Part shown: one piece after another, positions 1 to 7,133 of the stretch
How the letters are laid out: each line of letters begins with the position of its first letter
Numbering within the stretch: position 1 is the stretch's first letter
Assembly: GCA_017964325.1 (NCBI GenBank)
Contig: JAGCSE010000131.1
Coordinates: 1 to 18,189, forward strand
Origin: Victivallales bacterium
GTDB lineage: Bacteria > Verrucomicrobiota > Lentisphaeria > Oligosphaerales > Oligosphaeraceae
Length of the DNA: 18,189 nucleotides
Reading direction: 5' to 3'
The notes under the pieces: model-generated
Seen by the model: the letters and a program-made list of their open reading frames with translations, nothing else
The model's database searches: none
What the model was told of the DNA's origin: nothing
Program-made: the position numbers and the translations under genes

Positions 1-1
1 C

Positions 2-538
2 AACGGCAACATCACGAATTTCACGGCGGAGCCAGCCATCCGCCAATCCATCGGCAAACAGTTGACGCTCATTCCGTTACAGGACACGATGATTCTGAAC
101 ACGCCCTGTACGGCGGGCGGTTTCGCCCCCGCCGGAACCACCATCAACACGAACATCGTGGACGTCACGATCATGGATACGGACGCCACCGTCTGGGCCT
201 CCGCCATCGATACCGATCTCACGAAGGGAAAACACATTCTGTTGACGCATCTGACAGATCTCGGCAACACGGACATGACGTTCGCGGAGCCGCAGCGCCG
301 CACGCTGCTCAACTGGGGCAAGATGCCCCATCTTGTCCGCAACGGCCGCGCTAAAGTCACGTTCAAGAAACGCGACGCCGCGAACGAAACCGTCCGCGCA
401 TGGGCCCTCCGTCTGGACGGCGAACGATTGGAGGAAATTCCCGTAACCGCCACGGCAGACGGCTTTTCCATCGATCTTGCCGTCAACGGCCCATCTGGAG
501 CCCGCATGCTCTACGAAATCGAAATCCAACCCAAATAA
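2..538 (+). CDS. C-terminal part of a large, probably carbohydrate-active or secreted protein (partial)
   Basis: The reading frame is open from the first complete codon of the window (base 2) to a TAA at 536-538, so this is the last ~178 residues of a gene that begins upstream. The TTG at 62 is an internal leucine codon, not a start. The segment looks beta-rich. It contains ILLTHLTDL followed by a stretch with WGKMP and a final strand-rich region ending in YEIEIQPK. This kind of tail (a conserved 'hosting' strand, then a small Ig-like beta-sandwich) is common at the end of large putative glycoside hydrolases in Lentisphaerota and related groups; that comparison is from memory. No catalytic motif is visible in the part present, so the enzyme family cannot be named. 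The next gene on this strand is an amidohydrolase 198 bases downstream. Confidence 0.7.
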   Translation, partial: NGNITNFTAEPAIRQSIGKQLTLIPLQDTMILNTPCTAGGFAPAGTTINTNIVDVTIMDTDATVWASAIDTDLTKGKHILLTHLTDLGNTDMTFAEPQRRTLLNWGKMPHLVRNGRAKVTFKKRDAANETVRAWALRLDGERLEEIPVTATADGFSIDLAVNGPSGARMLYEIEIQPK

Positions 539-544
539 GAGGTG

Positions 545-566
545 GCGCGGCGCGTCCCGCCTGCGC
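545..566 (+). repeat. GC-rich hairpin just downstream of the first gene
   Basis: GCGCGGCG (545-552) pairs with CGCC (558-561) and GCGC (563-566) around a CGTCC loop, with one bulged T at 562. It lies 7 bases after the TAA at 536-538. No T-run follows, so it is not a classical intrinsic terminator, though it may protect the 3' end of the mRNA. It shares the core GGCG..TCCCGCC with the hairpin at 574-586. Confidence 0.5.
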
Positions 567-573
567 TTACCAA

Positions 574-586
574 TGGCGTCCCGCCA
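574..586 (+). repeat. Short palindrome TGGCG-TCC-CGCCA
   Basis: A perfect 5-bp stem (574-578 with 582-586) around a 3-base loop. The core GGCGTCCCGCC matches the hairpin at 16763-16783 read on the minus strand (GGCGTCTCGCC) at 10 of 11 positions. This suggests a small family of REP-like intergenic palindromes. Confidence 0.4.
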
Positions 587-637
587 GTCTCATTTCAACC
601 ATGCAAAAAGTTGATTTATTCCAATTTTCTTATACCT

Positions 638-643
638 TATAAT
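638..643 (+). promoter_or_regulatory. Possible -10 box (TATAAT) for the amidohydrolase gene
   Basis: A consensus TATAAT sits in an AT-rich stretch about 95 bases before the ATG at 737. The best -35-like hexamer, TTGATT at 611-616, is 21 bases away, which is too far for a standard sigma-70 promoter. A TTTATT at 615-620 has 17-base spacing but matches poorly. Only the -10 is convincing. Confidence 0.3.
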
Positions 644-689
644 ATAAAACAACAGTCCCTTTCGTCCCTTCAAAAAACGCCTGTATTTG

Positions 690-717
690 CTTTAAGCTTT
701 CAGCCTTAAGCTTTTAG
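690..717 (+). repeat. Four degenerate heptads, consensus CTTTNAG
   Basis: CTTTAAG, CTTTCAG, CCTTAAG and CTTTTAG follow one another without a gap, then a partial CTC. The array ends 19 bases before the ATG at 737, just upstream of its ribosome site. Three similar arrays occur at other gene junctions in this window (7101-7132, 8225-8260, 12917-12937). Confidence 0.6.
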
Positions 718-736
718 CTCACCCAAGGAAAACACC

Positions 737-1621
737 ATGTTCATCGACATCCATGTCCACACCATCAAACGGCCGGGCTATCCGCGCCTCGGCGACAAAA
801 TGTCATACGCCACGCCGCCGCAACTGATTGCGGGCTATGACGAAATCGGCGTCGAAGCCGCCTGCCTGCTGCCTGAAATGGCCCCCGAATGCGCCACGTC
901 GCTCATGAATCCGGAAGACATTCTCGACATCTGCGCAGAATATCCGGGCCGTTTCATCCCGTTCTGCAACATCGACCCGCGTTTCCTCTCCAACTCCCCC
1001 TACGCACCGCTCGGCGACATGGCGAAATACTACCGCGATCTCGGCTGCAAAGGCGTCGGCGAAGTCACAGCGAACCTCCGCATATTGGATCCGCTCGTGC
1101 AGAATCTCTTCAAAGGCGTTGAGGAATCGGGACTTCCGCTGACGTTCCATCTGTCGCCGTATGTCGGCCACGACTATGGTCTGGTTGATGACGCAGGCCT
1201 GCCCGGCCTCGAAATTTCGTTGCAGCGTTTCCCGAATCTGAAATTCTTCGGCCATTCGCAGACCTTCTGGGCGGAAATAGGCCCGATCAAATCCCGCGAA
1301 GAGCGCTTCGGCTATCCAAAAGGCCCGATTGAAGAGGAAGGCGCCATCGTCCGCCTCATGCGCAAATATCCAAATCTCTACGGCGACCTCTCCGCAGGCT
1401 CCGGCTTCAACGCCGTCAGCCGCGACCGCCAATTCGGCATCCAGTTCATGACGGAATTCCAAGACCGCCTGATGTTCGGGACGGACATCTGCCAGCCGAC
1501 GATGCCCACGCTCCGCCCGCTTGCAAACTACCTGAAGGAGCTCCGCGCCTCCGGTGAAATCTCCGAGACGGTCTTCCAGAAAATCGCCCGCGAAAACGCA
1601 ATTCGTTTGCTAAAATTGTAA
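737..1621 (+). CDS. Amidohydrolase family protein (amidohydrolase 2-like TIM barrel)
   Basis: A 294-residue cytosolic protein with no signal peptide, the usual length for the amidohydrolase-2 family (metal-dependent hydrolases and decarboxylases on a TIM barrel). It opens with IDIHVHT (residues 3-9), whose HxH is the first metal-binding motif. Later come a conserved acidic GEV near residue 108, FHLS near 137, a strand-end histidine in FFGHSQ near 172, and the C-terminal aspartate in FGTDI near 249, which is the usual catalytic/metal residue. The start is fixed by AAGGA 7 bases before the ATG. Family members act on very different substrates (lactone hydrolysis, aromatic acid decarboxylation, sugar-acid metabolism), so none is assigned. 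Beside secreted polysaccharide-active genes, a role in sugar or uronate catabolism is a fair guess only. Confidence 0.85.
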   Translation: MFIDIHVHTIKRPGYPRLGDKMSYATPPQLIAGYDEIGVEAACLLPEMAPECATSLMNPEDILDICAEYPGRFIPFCNIDPRFLSNSPYAPLGDMAKYYRDLGCKGVGEVTANLRILDPLVQNLFKGVEESGLPLTFHLSPYVGHDYGLVDDAGLPGLEISLQRFPNLKFFGHSQTFWAEIGPIKSREERFGYPKGPIEEEGAIVRLMRKYPNLYGDLSAGSGFNAVSRDRQFGIQFMTEFQDRLMFGTDICQPTMPTLRPLANYLKELRASGEISETVFQKIARENAIRLLKL

Positions 1622-1686
1622 AAACGCATTCTTCGCGACTATAAGTCAGCGTACATTCCAACCATCACATAAATAAAGGAGACATC

Positions 1687-2529
1687 ATGAAAAAAGCAGT
1701 CATCGCATTCATCATGCTGGCGACCCTGTTCACCACGGCAATCAAAGCCCAGACCCAAATCGCCGGTGGCGAAAGCTACGCGCTTAACGCCCTGCCCGCC
1801 AACTTGTTGGTCACCATGAACGTCGGGGAAAACCGCACGTTTACACTGGAGGAGAACCTTGCCATCGGACTCTGGTCTGCCATACCATCCAATCCGCAGC
1901 AACAGATTCTCATCACACATCAGATACAGGACGCCACTGGCGGCGTCGCCATCGCGCAAGGCACTGCCACTATCCAAATCATCGGAGCGATCGCAAGCGA
2001 CAGCAACGTCGATTTCGTCCTTTCCAAGCCGGGTGCGCCTGTCGGCACTGTTCCTGCGGCCGTCATCCGCTGCCGCGTCGTCGCTGTTGCGCAACAACCA
2101 GTTGTCGTGGCACAGCAACCAGTTGTCGTATCGCAGCCTATTATCGCTCCACCACAGCCCAGCAGACCTATACATCTTGAAAACGAGTATTACTACGAAA
2201 TGTCGCAAATTCCGCAATTTGCAGAGTTTAGGCTTCGCCAGACGGGCGGTGAAATCACCTTCTACCTTGAATGCAGGACACGCGAAGGGTTCGAATGGAA
2301 CGCCATCTGCGACAACGACAAACTCCAAGTCATCATCGACAACGACTACCACGGCCCTGCCCGCCGTTTCGGCCACAAGAATCCTCGCGAAACACATGGT
2401 GCCCGCATTCAAGTCACGGGCTTCGATCCATGCGACACACGTCTCATTCTCGAATATCGCAAAACGCATCATAACGGCCGTGCGGACCGCCCTATCAAAA
2501 TCATGACTTGCATGGTCAAAGTTCGCTGA
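1687..2529 (+). CDS. Secreted protein with two chagasin-like (inhibitor I42-like) domains
   Basis: A 280-residue exported protein. Residues 1-21 are a signal peptide (KK, hydrophobic core, likely cleavage after AIKA). Residues ~25-131 form a first beta-rich domain with VGENRTFTLEEN then LAIGLW (58-63). A Q/P/V linker follows with a direct repeat of AQQPVVV at 135-141 and 142-148. Residues ~165-280 form a second domain with GGEITFYLECRTREGFEW (187-204) and a final GARIQVTGF...TRLILEYRK...MVKV. Both domains resemble the chagasin/I42 cysteine-protease inhibitor fold: a first strand, an 'NPTTGYxW' loop, then a late G-x-L-x-L-x-Y-R strand. Here the NPTTG loop is degenerate (AIGLW, REGFEW), so inhibitory activity is uncertain. 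AAGGAGA lies just before the ATG. The gap to the upstream amidohydrolase is 65 bases. Confidence 0.6.
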   Translation: MKKAVIAFIMLATLFTTAIKAQTQIAGGESYALNALPANLLVTMNVGENRTFTLEENLAIGLWSAIPSNPQQQILITHQIQDATGGVAIAQGTATIQIIGAIASDSNVDFVLSKPGAPVGTVPAAVIRCRVVAVAQQPVVVAQQPVVVSQPIIAPPQPSRPIHLENEYYYEMSQIPQFAEFRLRQTGGEITFYLECRTREGFEWNAICDNDKLQVIIDNDYHGPARRFGHKNPRETHGARIQVTGFDPCDTRLILEYRKTHHNGRADRPIKIMTCMVKVR

Positions 2530-2586
2530 AAAATCAGTGATCCTTATCTAAGATATTGAATATAAACGAGTAAAAGGATTTCACAA

Positions 2587-3070
2587 ATGCAAGGTCAATG
2601 TCCAAAATGCAAGGGGATCATGGAAATGCAACCCGAATGGATAGGACGCCAAGCACAATGTCCATATTGCAAGGAGCTTTTTATTGTTCAAGGAGCCATG
2701 AATCCAATGCAATATCAAGCTCCAAATCCCCAAAACGCTTATAATCAAGGCCAGCAATTCTATCCCCAAAATTCAAATCCCCAAAATCGCTTTTGGCATT
2801 GGATTCTTGAGTGCTTTGATGGGAGTCGAGAATATATTGGGATTGCTTTACATGTTGGCAACTCTCATCCCATCAATAGCTGTTTGTATAAGAAGATTGC
2901 ATAATATCAATAAATCAGGCTCAAATTTTCTTATCATTCTTATTCCAATAGTTGGCGGAATATTACTACTTTTGGATTATTGCAAAGAAGGCACAATCGG
3001 GCCCAACCAATATGGCAATGACCCATATGGCGCGAGTCAGCCGCCACCAACTGTTCCACCAATGCCTTAA
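2587..3070 (+). pseudogene. Zinc-ribbon / DUF805 membrane protein gene broken by a frame change
   Basis: One gene seems to be split over two frames. The frame starting at the ATG of 2587 (AAAGGA 8 bases upstream) gives a zinc ribbon, CPKCKG...CPYCKE (residues 5-8 and 25-28), then an Asn/Gln/Pro-rich linker and FWHWILECF, the usual opening of DUF805 proteins. It then runs into unrelated sequence and stops at 2904. The other frame (open to 3070) carries the rest of DUF805: a membrane helix around LLYMLATLIPSIAV, the signature RRLHNINKSG, a second helix, then GTIGPNQYGNDPYG. The usual GRxxRxEYW segment and first helix of DUF805 are missing between the two parts. This points to an internal deletion of roughly 100 bases or more that also changed the frame. 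The 3' part could still be made from TTG at 2807 as an 87-residue two-helix protein. The region is clearly AT-richer than its neighbours. Confidence 0.6.
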
Positions 3071-3072
3071 TC

Positions 3073-3110
3073 AAAAAAAGCAGTTGAGTAGCCTTCTCAA
3101 CTGCTTTTTT
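3073..3110. terminator. Bidirectional intrinsic terminator between convergent genes
   Basis: A perfect 9-bp stem, GCAGTTGAG (3080-3088) with CTCAACTGC (3096-3104), encloses a 7-base loop. An A-run (3073-3079) lies on the left and a T-run (3105-3110) on the right, so it works as a rho-independent terminator on either strand. It sits between the DUF805 gene (ends 3070, plus) and the heparinase-like gene (ends 3121, minus). Confidence 0.93.
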
Positions 3111-3120
3111 AGTTTACAGG

Positions 3121-6100
3121 CTAAGGCATTGCCTTCAGCTTTATTACATCCATATTCATGGAGTTCTCAAGATTTACGAAACGGAAGATATGACGGCCTT
3201 TCGTAAGGTTAAAGCGGAAAGGCGTCTTGCCATCGGCACTGATGGTCTGCCAACGCCAGTCGTCACGTGTGGAACTCCAACCACCAGTCTCCGTAAATAC
3301 AAGAGACTGAAGACTTTCGTCTGGCAAAAAGCCATCGACAAGCAATGCGCGAAAAGCAGACGTTTCGCCAATGCAGTATTTGATCTGTAATTCGTACGCG
3401 CCGTCAGACGGCACATCAAATGCGTATTCCAGCCAATGGCCTGGCCAGTCCCAATGGAGAAATGCCTTGCCATCGGCACCGACCTTATCCGACACGACAA
3501 TATTGCCGCCGCCCTCTCCTGACATATCTTCCGCCTGGACAATGATTTCTGTTCCTTTAGGAGCCGTCCCGCATGGCGGCAGCGGCTTTATTCTAAAATC
3601 CGTGACAGGCTTGGCTAGCCTAACCTGCCTGTCACGGATTTCAAAAACAGACGGCCCTTTCCCCGTTATTAGTTCATATTCCACATCTCGCTTCATATCA
3701 AGCACAAAAGCATCGTTCTCCGTCATCTTTACAGTCACTTTCCGCTGCCGCCGACTGTCGTGGTCCAATTCGTAAGCGGCCATCTGAACTGCGTCCTTAA
3801 GTGTCAATGTCACCTTCACATCATCCGAAGAGGAAGCTACAGAAACAATTGGAGTCAAAGATGTTAGTGAGAAGGATGCCTTGTGGGAAAGCTTCACGGC
3901 ACCAATGGGGCTCTCCAGTTTTGTGCCGTCAATCAGCCCCAGGCAAGCAGTTGGAATGGCTGGACTTCCTGCGTAAACGGCACATCGCCCGTCAGTTGAC
4001 ATTTCAGACGAACCATCGACATCCACCGCTTGCTCTGATTCATTGTAGAGCCAATGGTACTGTGTTCCGCCGTCCATGTCGAACGTGCCATGCACCACTC
4101 CACGTATCTGCATGGGATGGATATGCACAGAAGGCGGACGGATGATATCTTCACCATCCTTGAACGGATGCAAAATGGTCACAACATCGCCGCGCCGCCG
4201 CCATTCATGATTGAAGATGACCGTTGGAATCGGCGACATCGGAATATCTTGCGGACGATTTTCCCGCACATTGGCGGACCACCCCTGCACAGGTGGCTCT
4301 ATCTTCCCTTTCACGATCTCCATCGTAACAGGCCGCCAGGAAGAAGCGGCAGCCAGACAAAGTCCCGCCTTGCCTTTGGTTGTTGCGACAACTTGCTGCC
4401 CCTCAGTATGATGCGTTTCTGCAGCATTGACATGATACAACACCTCCATCGTATGCGGCCAATTGTCTTCTGCAGCCACAGTGTCGCGTACAAGCCAGAT
4501 GTCAGGCTTGATGAACAACACACTTCTGTGGTGGCTCAGCCCATGTTGAACTTTCGGTTGGAAGCCTTTTTCCCTTAAATCAAAATCCGTGTATTCTCTG
4601 TAATCGCCAGAATAAACACCTTCTGCGTAATCCATGTGGCGCGTGGAGAACCAACGGGAATCCGTCTCCGCAGGCTTGTCGCCCTTCCACGGCAACGGCC
4701 AGTAATAGTTTCGGCGACCGTTGAACTGGTCCATTCCATCAATCAAAACGGAATTGTGGGCGCGCGTCAGCAGCTGGTAGGCCCGCCAGCGAGAATGGTC
4801 GTACATCGTGCAACCTCCGTCAGGCAGTAGTAGCATTCCATTGGCGTAGAGTGACAGCGTGAGCTTGTCTTCATGCTGATGCCCTTTTCCCCACGGCCCC
4901 GCATCCATCAGCATGACATTGCCCTGCTCCGTCCAGCCAGACCGCATGACGTAATGCCCAGCCCAGTGCATCCCAAACGATTCGCGTTCAGGCTTTTGGA
5001 AGTCCTGTGCACCCCCTAGCGCGGCATGGATGAAATCGCCTCGATGCGGAAACAGCTGATAGCCTTTCACCAGCTGGGCGCGGACATTCTGGTTACCCGC
5101 GTCGTTCATGGCAAAGCCCTGTCCGTCCGGCATGGAGATTTTCATGAGATACTCATACATCTTCTCCAGCAACGACTTGTAGTCATCCGGAAATTCGCCG
5201 TCCATGCCATTGAGCAACGCAGTTTCGTACGTGCCTAAAAATTCATTCAATGTCCATGTGTTGTATCCCAACGCCAGTTCAAAATGCACGCCGTCCGGAT
5301 AGACTTCCTCTGAAAGCTGTGTATGCAGTTTGTCGATGGCGTACAGCCGCCAACGCTTCGCATCTTTGAACTCTGGGAACATCAATCCGGCCACATAAAC
5401 GCCATAAGACTCTGCGGTCAGCCAATTTCCCTTTGACGGCCAACGCTGAAGATGGCGCACATGCTCCACAGTAGATTTCATGATGTTGATGATGATGTCA
5501 TCAGTGAACGACGGTGAATCCAGACAACGGAAGAATGCGTTTGGCCACGTGTTATGCATACGGATGCCTGTGTTAAGTGTTTCCCACGCATGATGATAGG
5601 GACTGTTTCCTGAACGGAGCAGCAAAACGGGGCAGTCTTCTATCCAACCGTTCATCTGCTCCGCCAGCTCATGGGCGTATTTGTCGTCGCCTGTCTGCCA
5701 ATAGGCATTGACCAAATAGGAAAAATGGAAATGGCGGTTGAATTTCGCGTTCCATTCGACTGTTTTCGTCTCGCCTTTGTCCATCGGGTTGCTGGACCAG
5801 TCAATGCGTGGCCCAAAATCATGGACGGCCTTCCGAAATCCTGCCAGAGAAAATTTGTGCGACAGAATCGAGTCGGCTTCCGTTGTATTCGGAGCCGACG
5901 AAATCAACTGGACAGTCAGACTGCCGGCCACACCTTCTGACACATATAACTTGAAGGAAATCTTTTCCGCTTGGGACCAATCGACAGGACAACGATGACA
6001 AACCGCCGTTGAAAACAACGACGGGAACTGCCATTTCCCCACGTTGTCAACACGTTGCAGGACGGTCCAGCCGGTGGCATTCGATTCAAAATCTCCCAAC

Positions 6101-7065
6101 ATACGTCTGGAACCGTCCTTATAAATAATTTCAATGTCATCCAGATGAATGACGGCGGCTGGCGTCATACTTCGGGGTGCCGTCCATTTCATCTGCAGAC
6201 CGGAAATCATAACCATCCCTTTAGGTTTTCCAAGTGTCTTGGCATCCGATAGTTGCAATTCAATCAACTGCCAATCAGATGGCTTAAGCGGAATGGACGG
6301 CAACACATAACGGCCTTCTTCTCCAGGAATATGACGTTGCGTGATAGGAGGCTGCCCTTTCGTAGGACGTTCTTCGGCACTCTGGTTCCAAATAGGCGTT
6401 TTTCGCGTACGGATATGCTCCGCCAAGGCGTGCCGCGCCGTCTTGTAGTCTTTTGCTTCGACGGCTTTCTTAACATCCGCCAGTTCTTTGCGGCTGTAAT
6501 CCAAGAGGTTGAAAAATTCATTGTCCGTCAATCGCGGCCCTTTGGATTTGTCCGTAAAATCGCCTTTCAACAGTCGCAAGTTGCTGATAGTCAATACGAC
6601 AGACTTGTCATGGCGTTTCTTTCCCGACCAATCCGCATGGATTTCCACCCAGTCGATTTTGTGCCAGCCGACTGGATGGCGTGACTTTGGAAGTTCCGCC
6701 AACGGCCAGACGATGTTGATTTCATCCGCCGTAAACAACGGGATATTAGCCTGATAATAGTCCATCCCCTGTTGATTGAGGTCTTCCGACGAAAAAACCA
6801 CAGTCGGTGAAATCTCCGTCGGCTTGCTCGCCTTGACGGTGAAAGCAACGGCCTGATACTGCGACCAGTCATGCGGAAAGTGCCGCAGAAACACATGATC
6901 GCTTTTGCCGTAGTCCAGCGTGATAGCCTGGATGCCGTCCTTCTCACTTAACGCACTGGCGCCAAGTGAGATATCCTCAGGCTTCAGACGAAGCGGCAGG
7001 CCATCCTGTGACCAGGAGGCAACGCACCAAAACAAAAAAAGCAACCAAAGGCAATAATGTTTCAT
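3121..7065 (-). CDS. Large secreted heparinase II/III family polysaccharide lyase with C-terminal carbohydrate-binding module
   Basis: A 1314-residue secreted protein, probably an eliminative lyase for uronic-acid polysaccharides. The ATG at 7065 is chosen over the in-frame ATG at 7092 because it has AGGAGG 8 bases upstream and begins a clear signal peptide (MKHYCLWLLFLFWCVASWSQ). Residues ~22-175 and ~255-410 look like beta-sandwich, sugar-binding-like domains. An alpha/alpha-toroid follows (~430-700), with NRHFHFSYLVNAYW near 442 and GNWLTAESYGVYVAG near 545-560, which holds the expected Asn and catalytic Tyr. The heparinase II/III beta domain starts at GKGHQHEDKLTLSLY (~725), with the conserved His. 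Residues ~1165-1314 (VQAEDMSGEGGG...DVIKLKAMP) resemble a CBM6/CBM35-type module. It is well above the usual 600-900 residues because of the extra modules. The substrate cannot be told from the sequence. Confidence 0.85.
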   Translation of the reverse strand: MKHYCLWLLFLFWCVASWSQDGLPLRLKPEDISLGASALSEKDGIQAITLDYGKSDHVFLRHFPHDWSQYQAVAFTVKASKPTEISPTVVFSSEDLNQQGMDYYQANIPLFTADEINIVWPLAELPKSRHPVGWHKIDWVEIHADWSGKKRHDKSVVLTISNLRLLKGDFTDKSKGPRLTDNEFFNLLDYSRKELADVKKAVEAKDYKTARHALAEHIRTRKTPIWNQSAEERPTKGQPPITQRHIPGEEGRYVLPSIPLKPSDWQLIELQLSDAKTLGKPKGMVMISGLQMKWTAPRSMTPAAVIHLDDIEIIYKDGSRRMLGDFESNATGWTVLQRVDNVGKWQFPSLFSTAVCHRCPVDWSQAEKISFKLYVSEGVAGSLTVQLISSAPNTTEADSILSHKFSLAGFRKAVHDFGPRIDWSSNPMDKGETKTVEWNAKFNRHFHFSYLVNAYWQTGDDKYAHELAEQMNGWIEDCPVLLLRSGNSPYHHAWETLNTGIRMHNTWPNAFFRCLDSPSFTDDIIINIMKSTVEHVRHLQRWPSKGNWLTAESYGVYVAGLMFPEFKDAKRWRLYAIDKLHTQLSEEVYPDGVHFELALGYNTWTLNEFLGTYETALLNGMDGEFPDDYKSLLEKMYEYLMKISMPDGQGFAMNDAGNQNVRAQLVKGYQLFPHRGDFIHAALGGAQDFQKPERESFGMHWAGHYVMRSGWTEQGNVMLMDAGPWGKGHQHEDKLTLSLYANGMLLLPDGGCTMYDHSRWRAYQLLTRAHNSVLIDGMDQFNGRRNYYWPLPWKGDKPAETDSRWFSTRHMDYAEGVYSGDYREYTDFDLREKGFQPKVQHGLSHHRSVLFIKPDIWLVRDTVAAEDNWPHTMEVLYHVNAAETHHTEGQQVVATTKGKAGLCLAAASSWRPVTMEIVKGKIEPPVQGWSANVRENRPQDIPMSPIPTVIFNHEWRRRGDVVTILHPFKDGEDIIRPPSVHIHPMQIRGVVHGTFDMDGGTQYHWLYNESEQAVDVDGSSEMSTDGRCAVYAGSPAIPTACLGLIDGTKLESPIGAVKLSHKASFSLTSLTPIVSVASSSDDVKVTLTLKDAVQMAAYELDHDSRRQRKVTVKMTENDAFVLDMKRDVEYELITGKGPSVFEIRDRQVRLAKPVTDFRIKPLPPCGTAPKGTEIIVQAEDMSGEGGGNIVVSDKVGADGKAFLHWDWPGHWLEYAFDVPSDGAYELQIKYCIGETSAFRALLVDGFLPDESLQSLVFTETGGWSSTRDDWRWQTISADGKTPFRFNLTKGRHIFRFVNLENSMNMDVIKLKAMP

Positions 7066-7073
7066 GGCAGTAG

Positions 7074-7079
7074 CCTCCT
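7074..7079 (-). promoter_or_regulatory. Shine-Dalgarno site AGGAGG deciding the lyase start
   Basis: A full AGGAGG on the minus strand, 8 bases before the ATG at 7065. It lies inside the longer open frame that begins at 7092. Together with the signal peptide beginning at MKHY, this shows that the first nine codons of the longer frame are not translated as part of the protein. Confidence 0.85.
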
Positions 7080-7100
7080 GTAACAAACACATGATAAAAT

Positions 7101-7132
7101 CTCTAGTCTTCTAGCCTTCTAACCGTCTAGAA
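7101..7132. repeat. Four degenerate octads, plus-strand consensus YTCTARYC
   Basis: CTCTAGTC, TTCTAGCC, TTCTAACC and GTCTAGAA run without gaps. The array starts one base after the TGA of the oxidoreductase gene (7134-7136, minus) and fills much of the 68-base gap before the lyase start at 7065. With an 8-base period, each unit puts TAG or TAA in a different reading frame. Confidence 0.6.
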
Positions 7133-7133
7133 C

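Noticed and set aside
62..538. A 158-residue gene starting at TTG 62
   Set aside because: The frame is open to the left edge, and no ribosome site precedes the TTG; it is the tail of a larger gene.
803..1462. 219-residue open frame antisense to the amidohydrolase
   Set aside because: Shadow of a clear coding gene in GC-rich DNA; no independent support.
1639..2472. 277-residue open frame antisense to the chagasin-like protein gene
   Set aside because: The plus-strand gene has a signal peptide and AAGGAGA site; the antisense frame has neither.
7066..7092. Start of the lyase at the upstream ATG (7092)
   Set aside because: The AGGAGG lies inside this extension and the signal peptide begins at the ATG of 7065.
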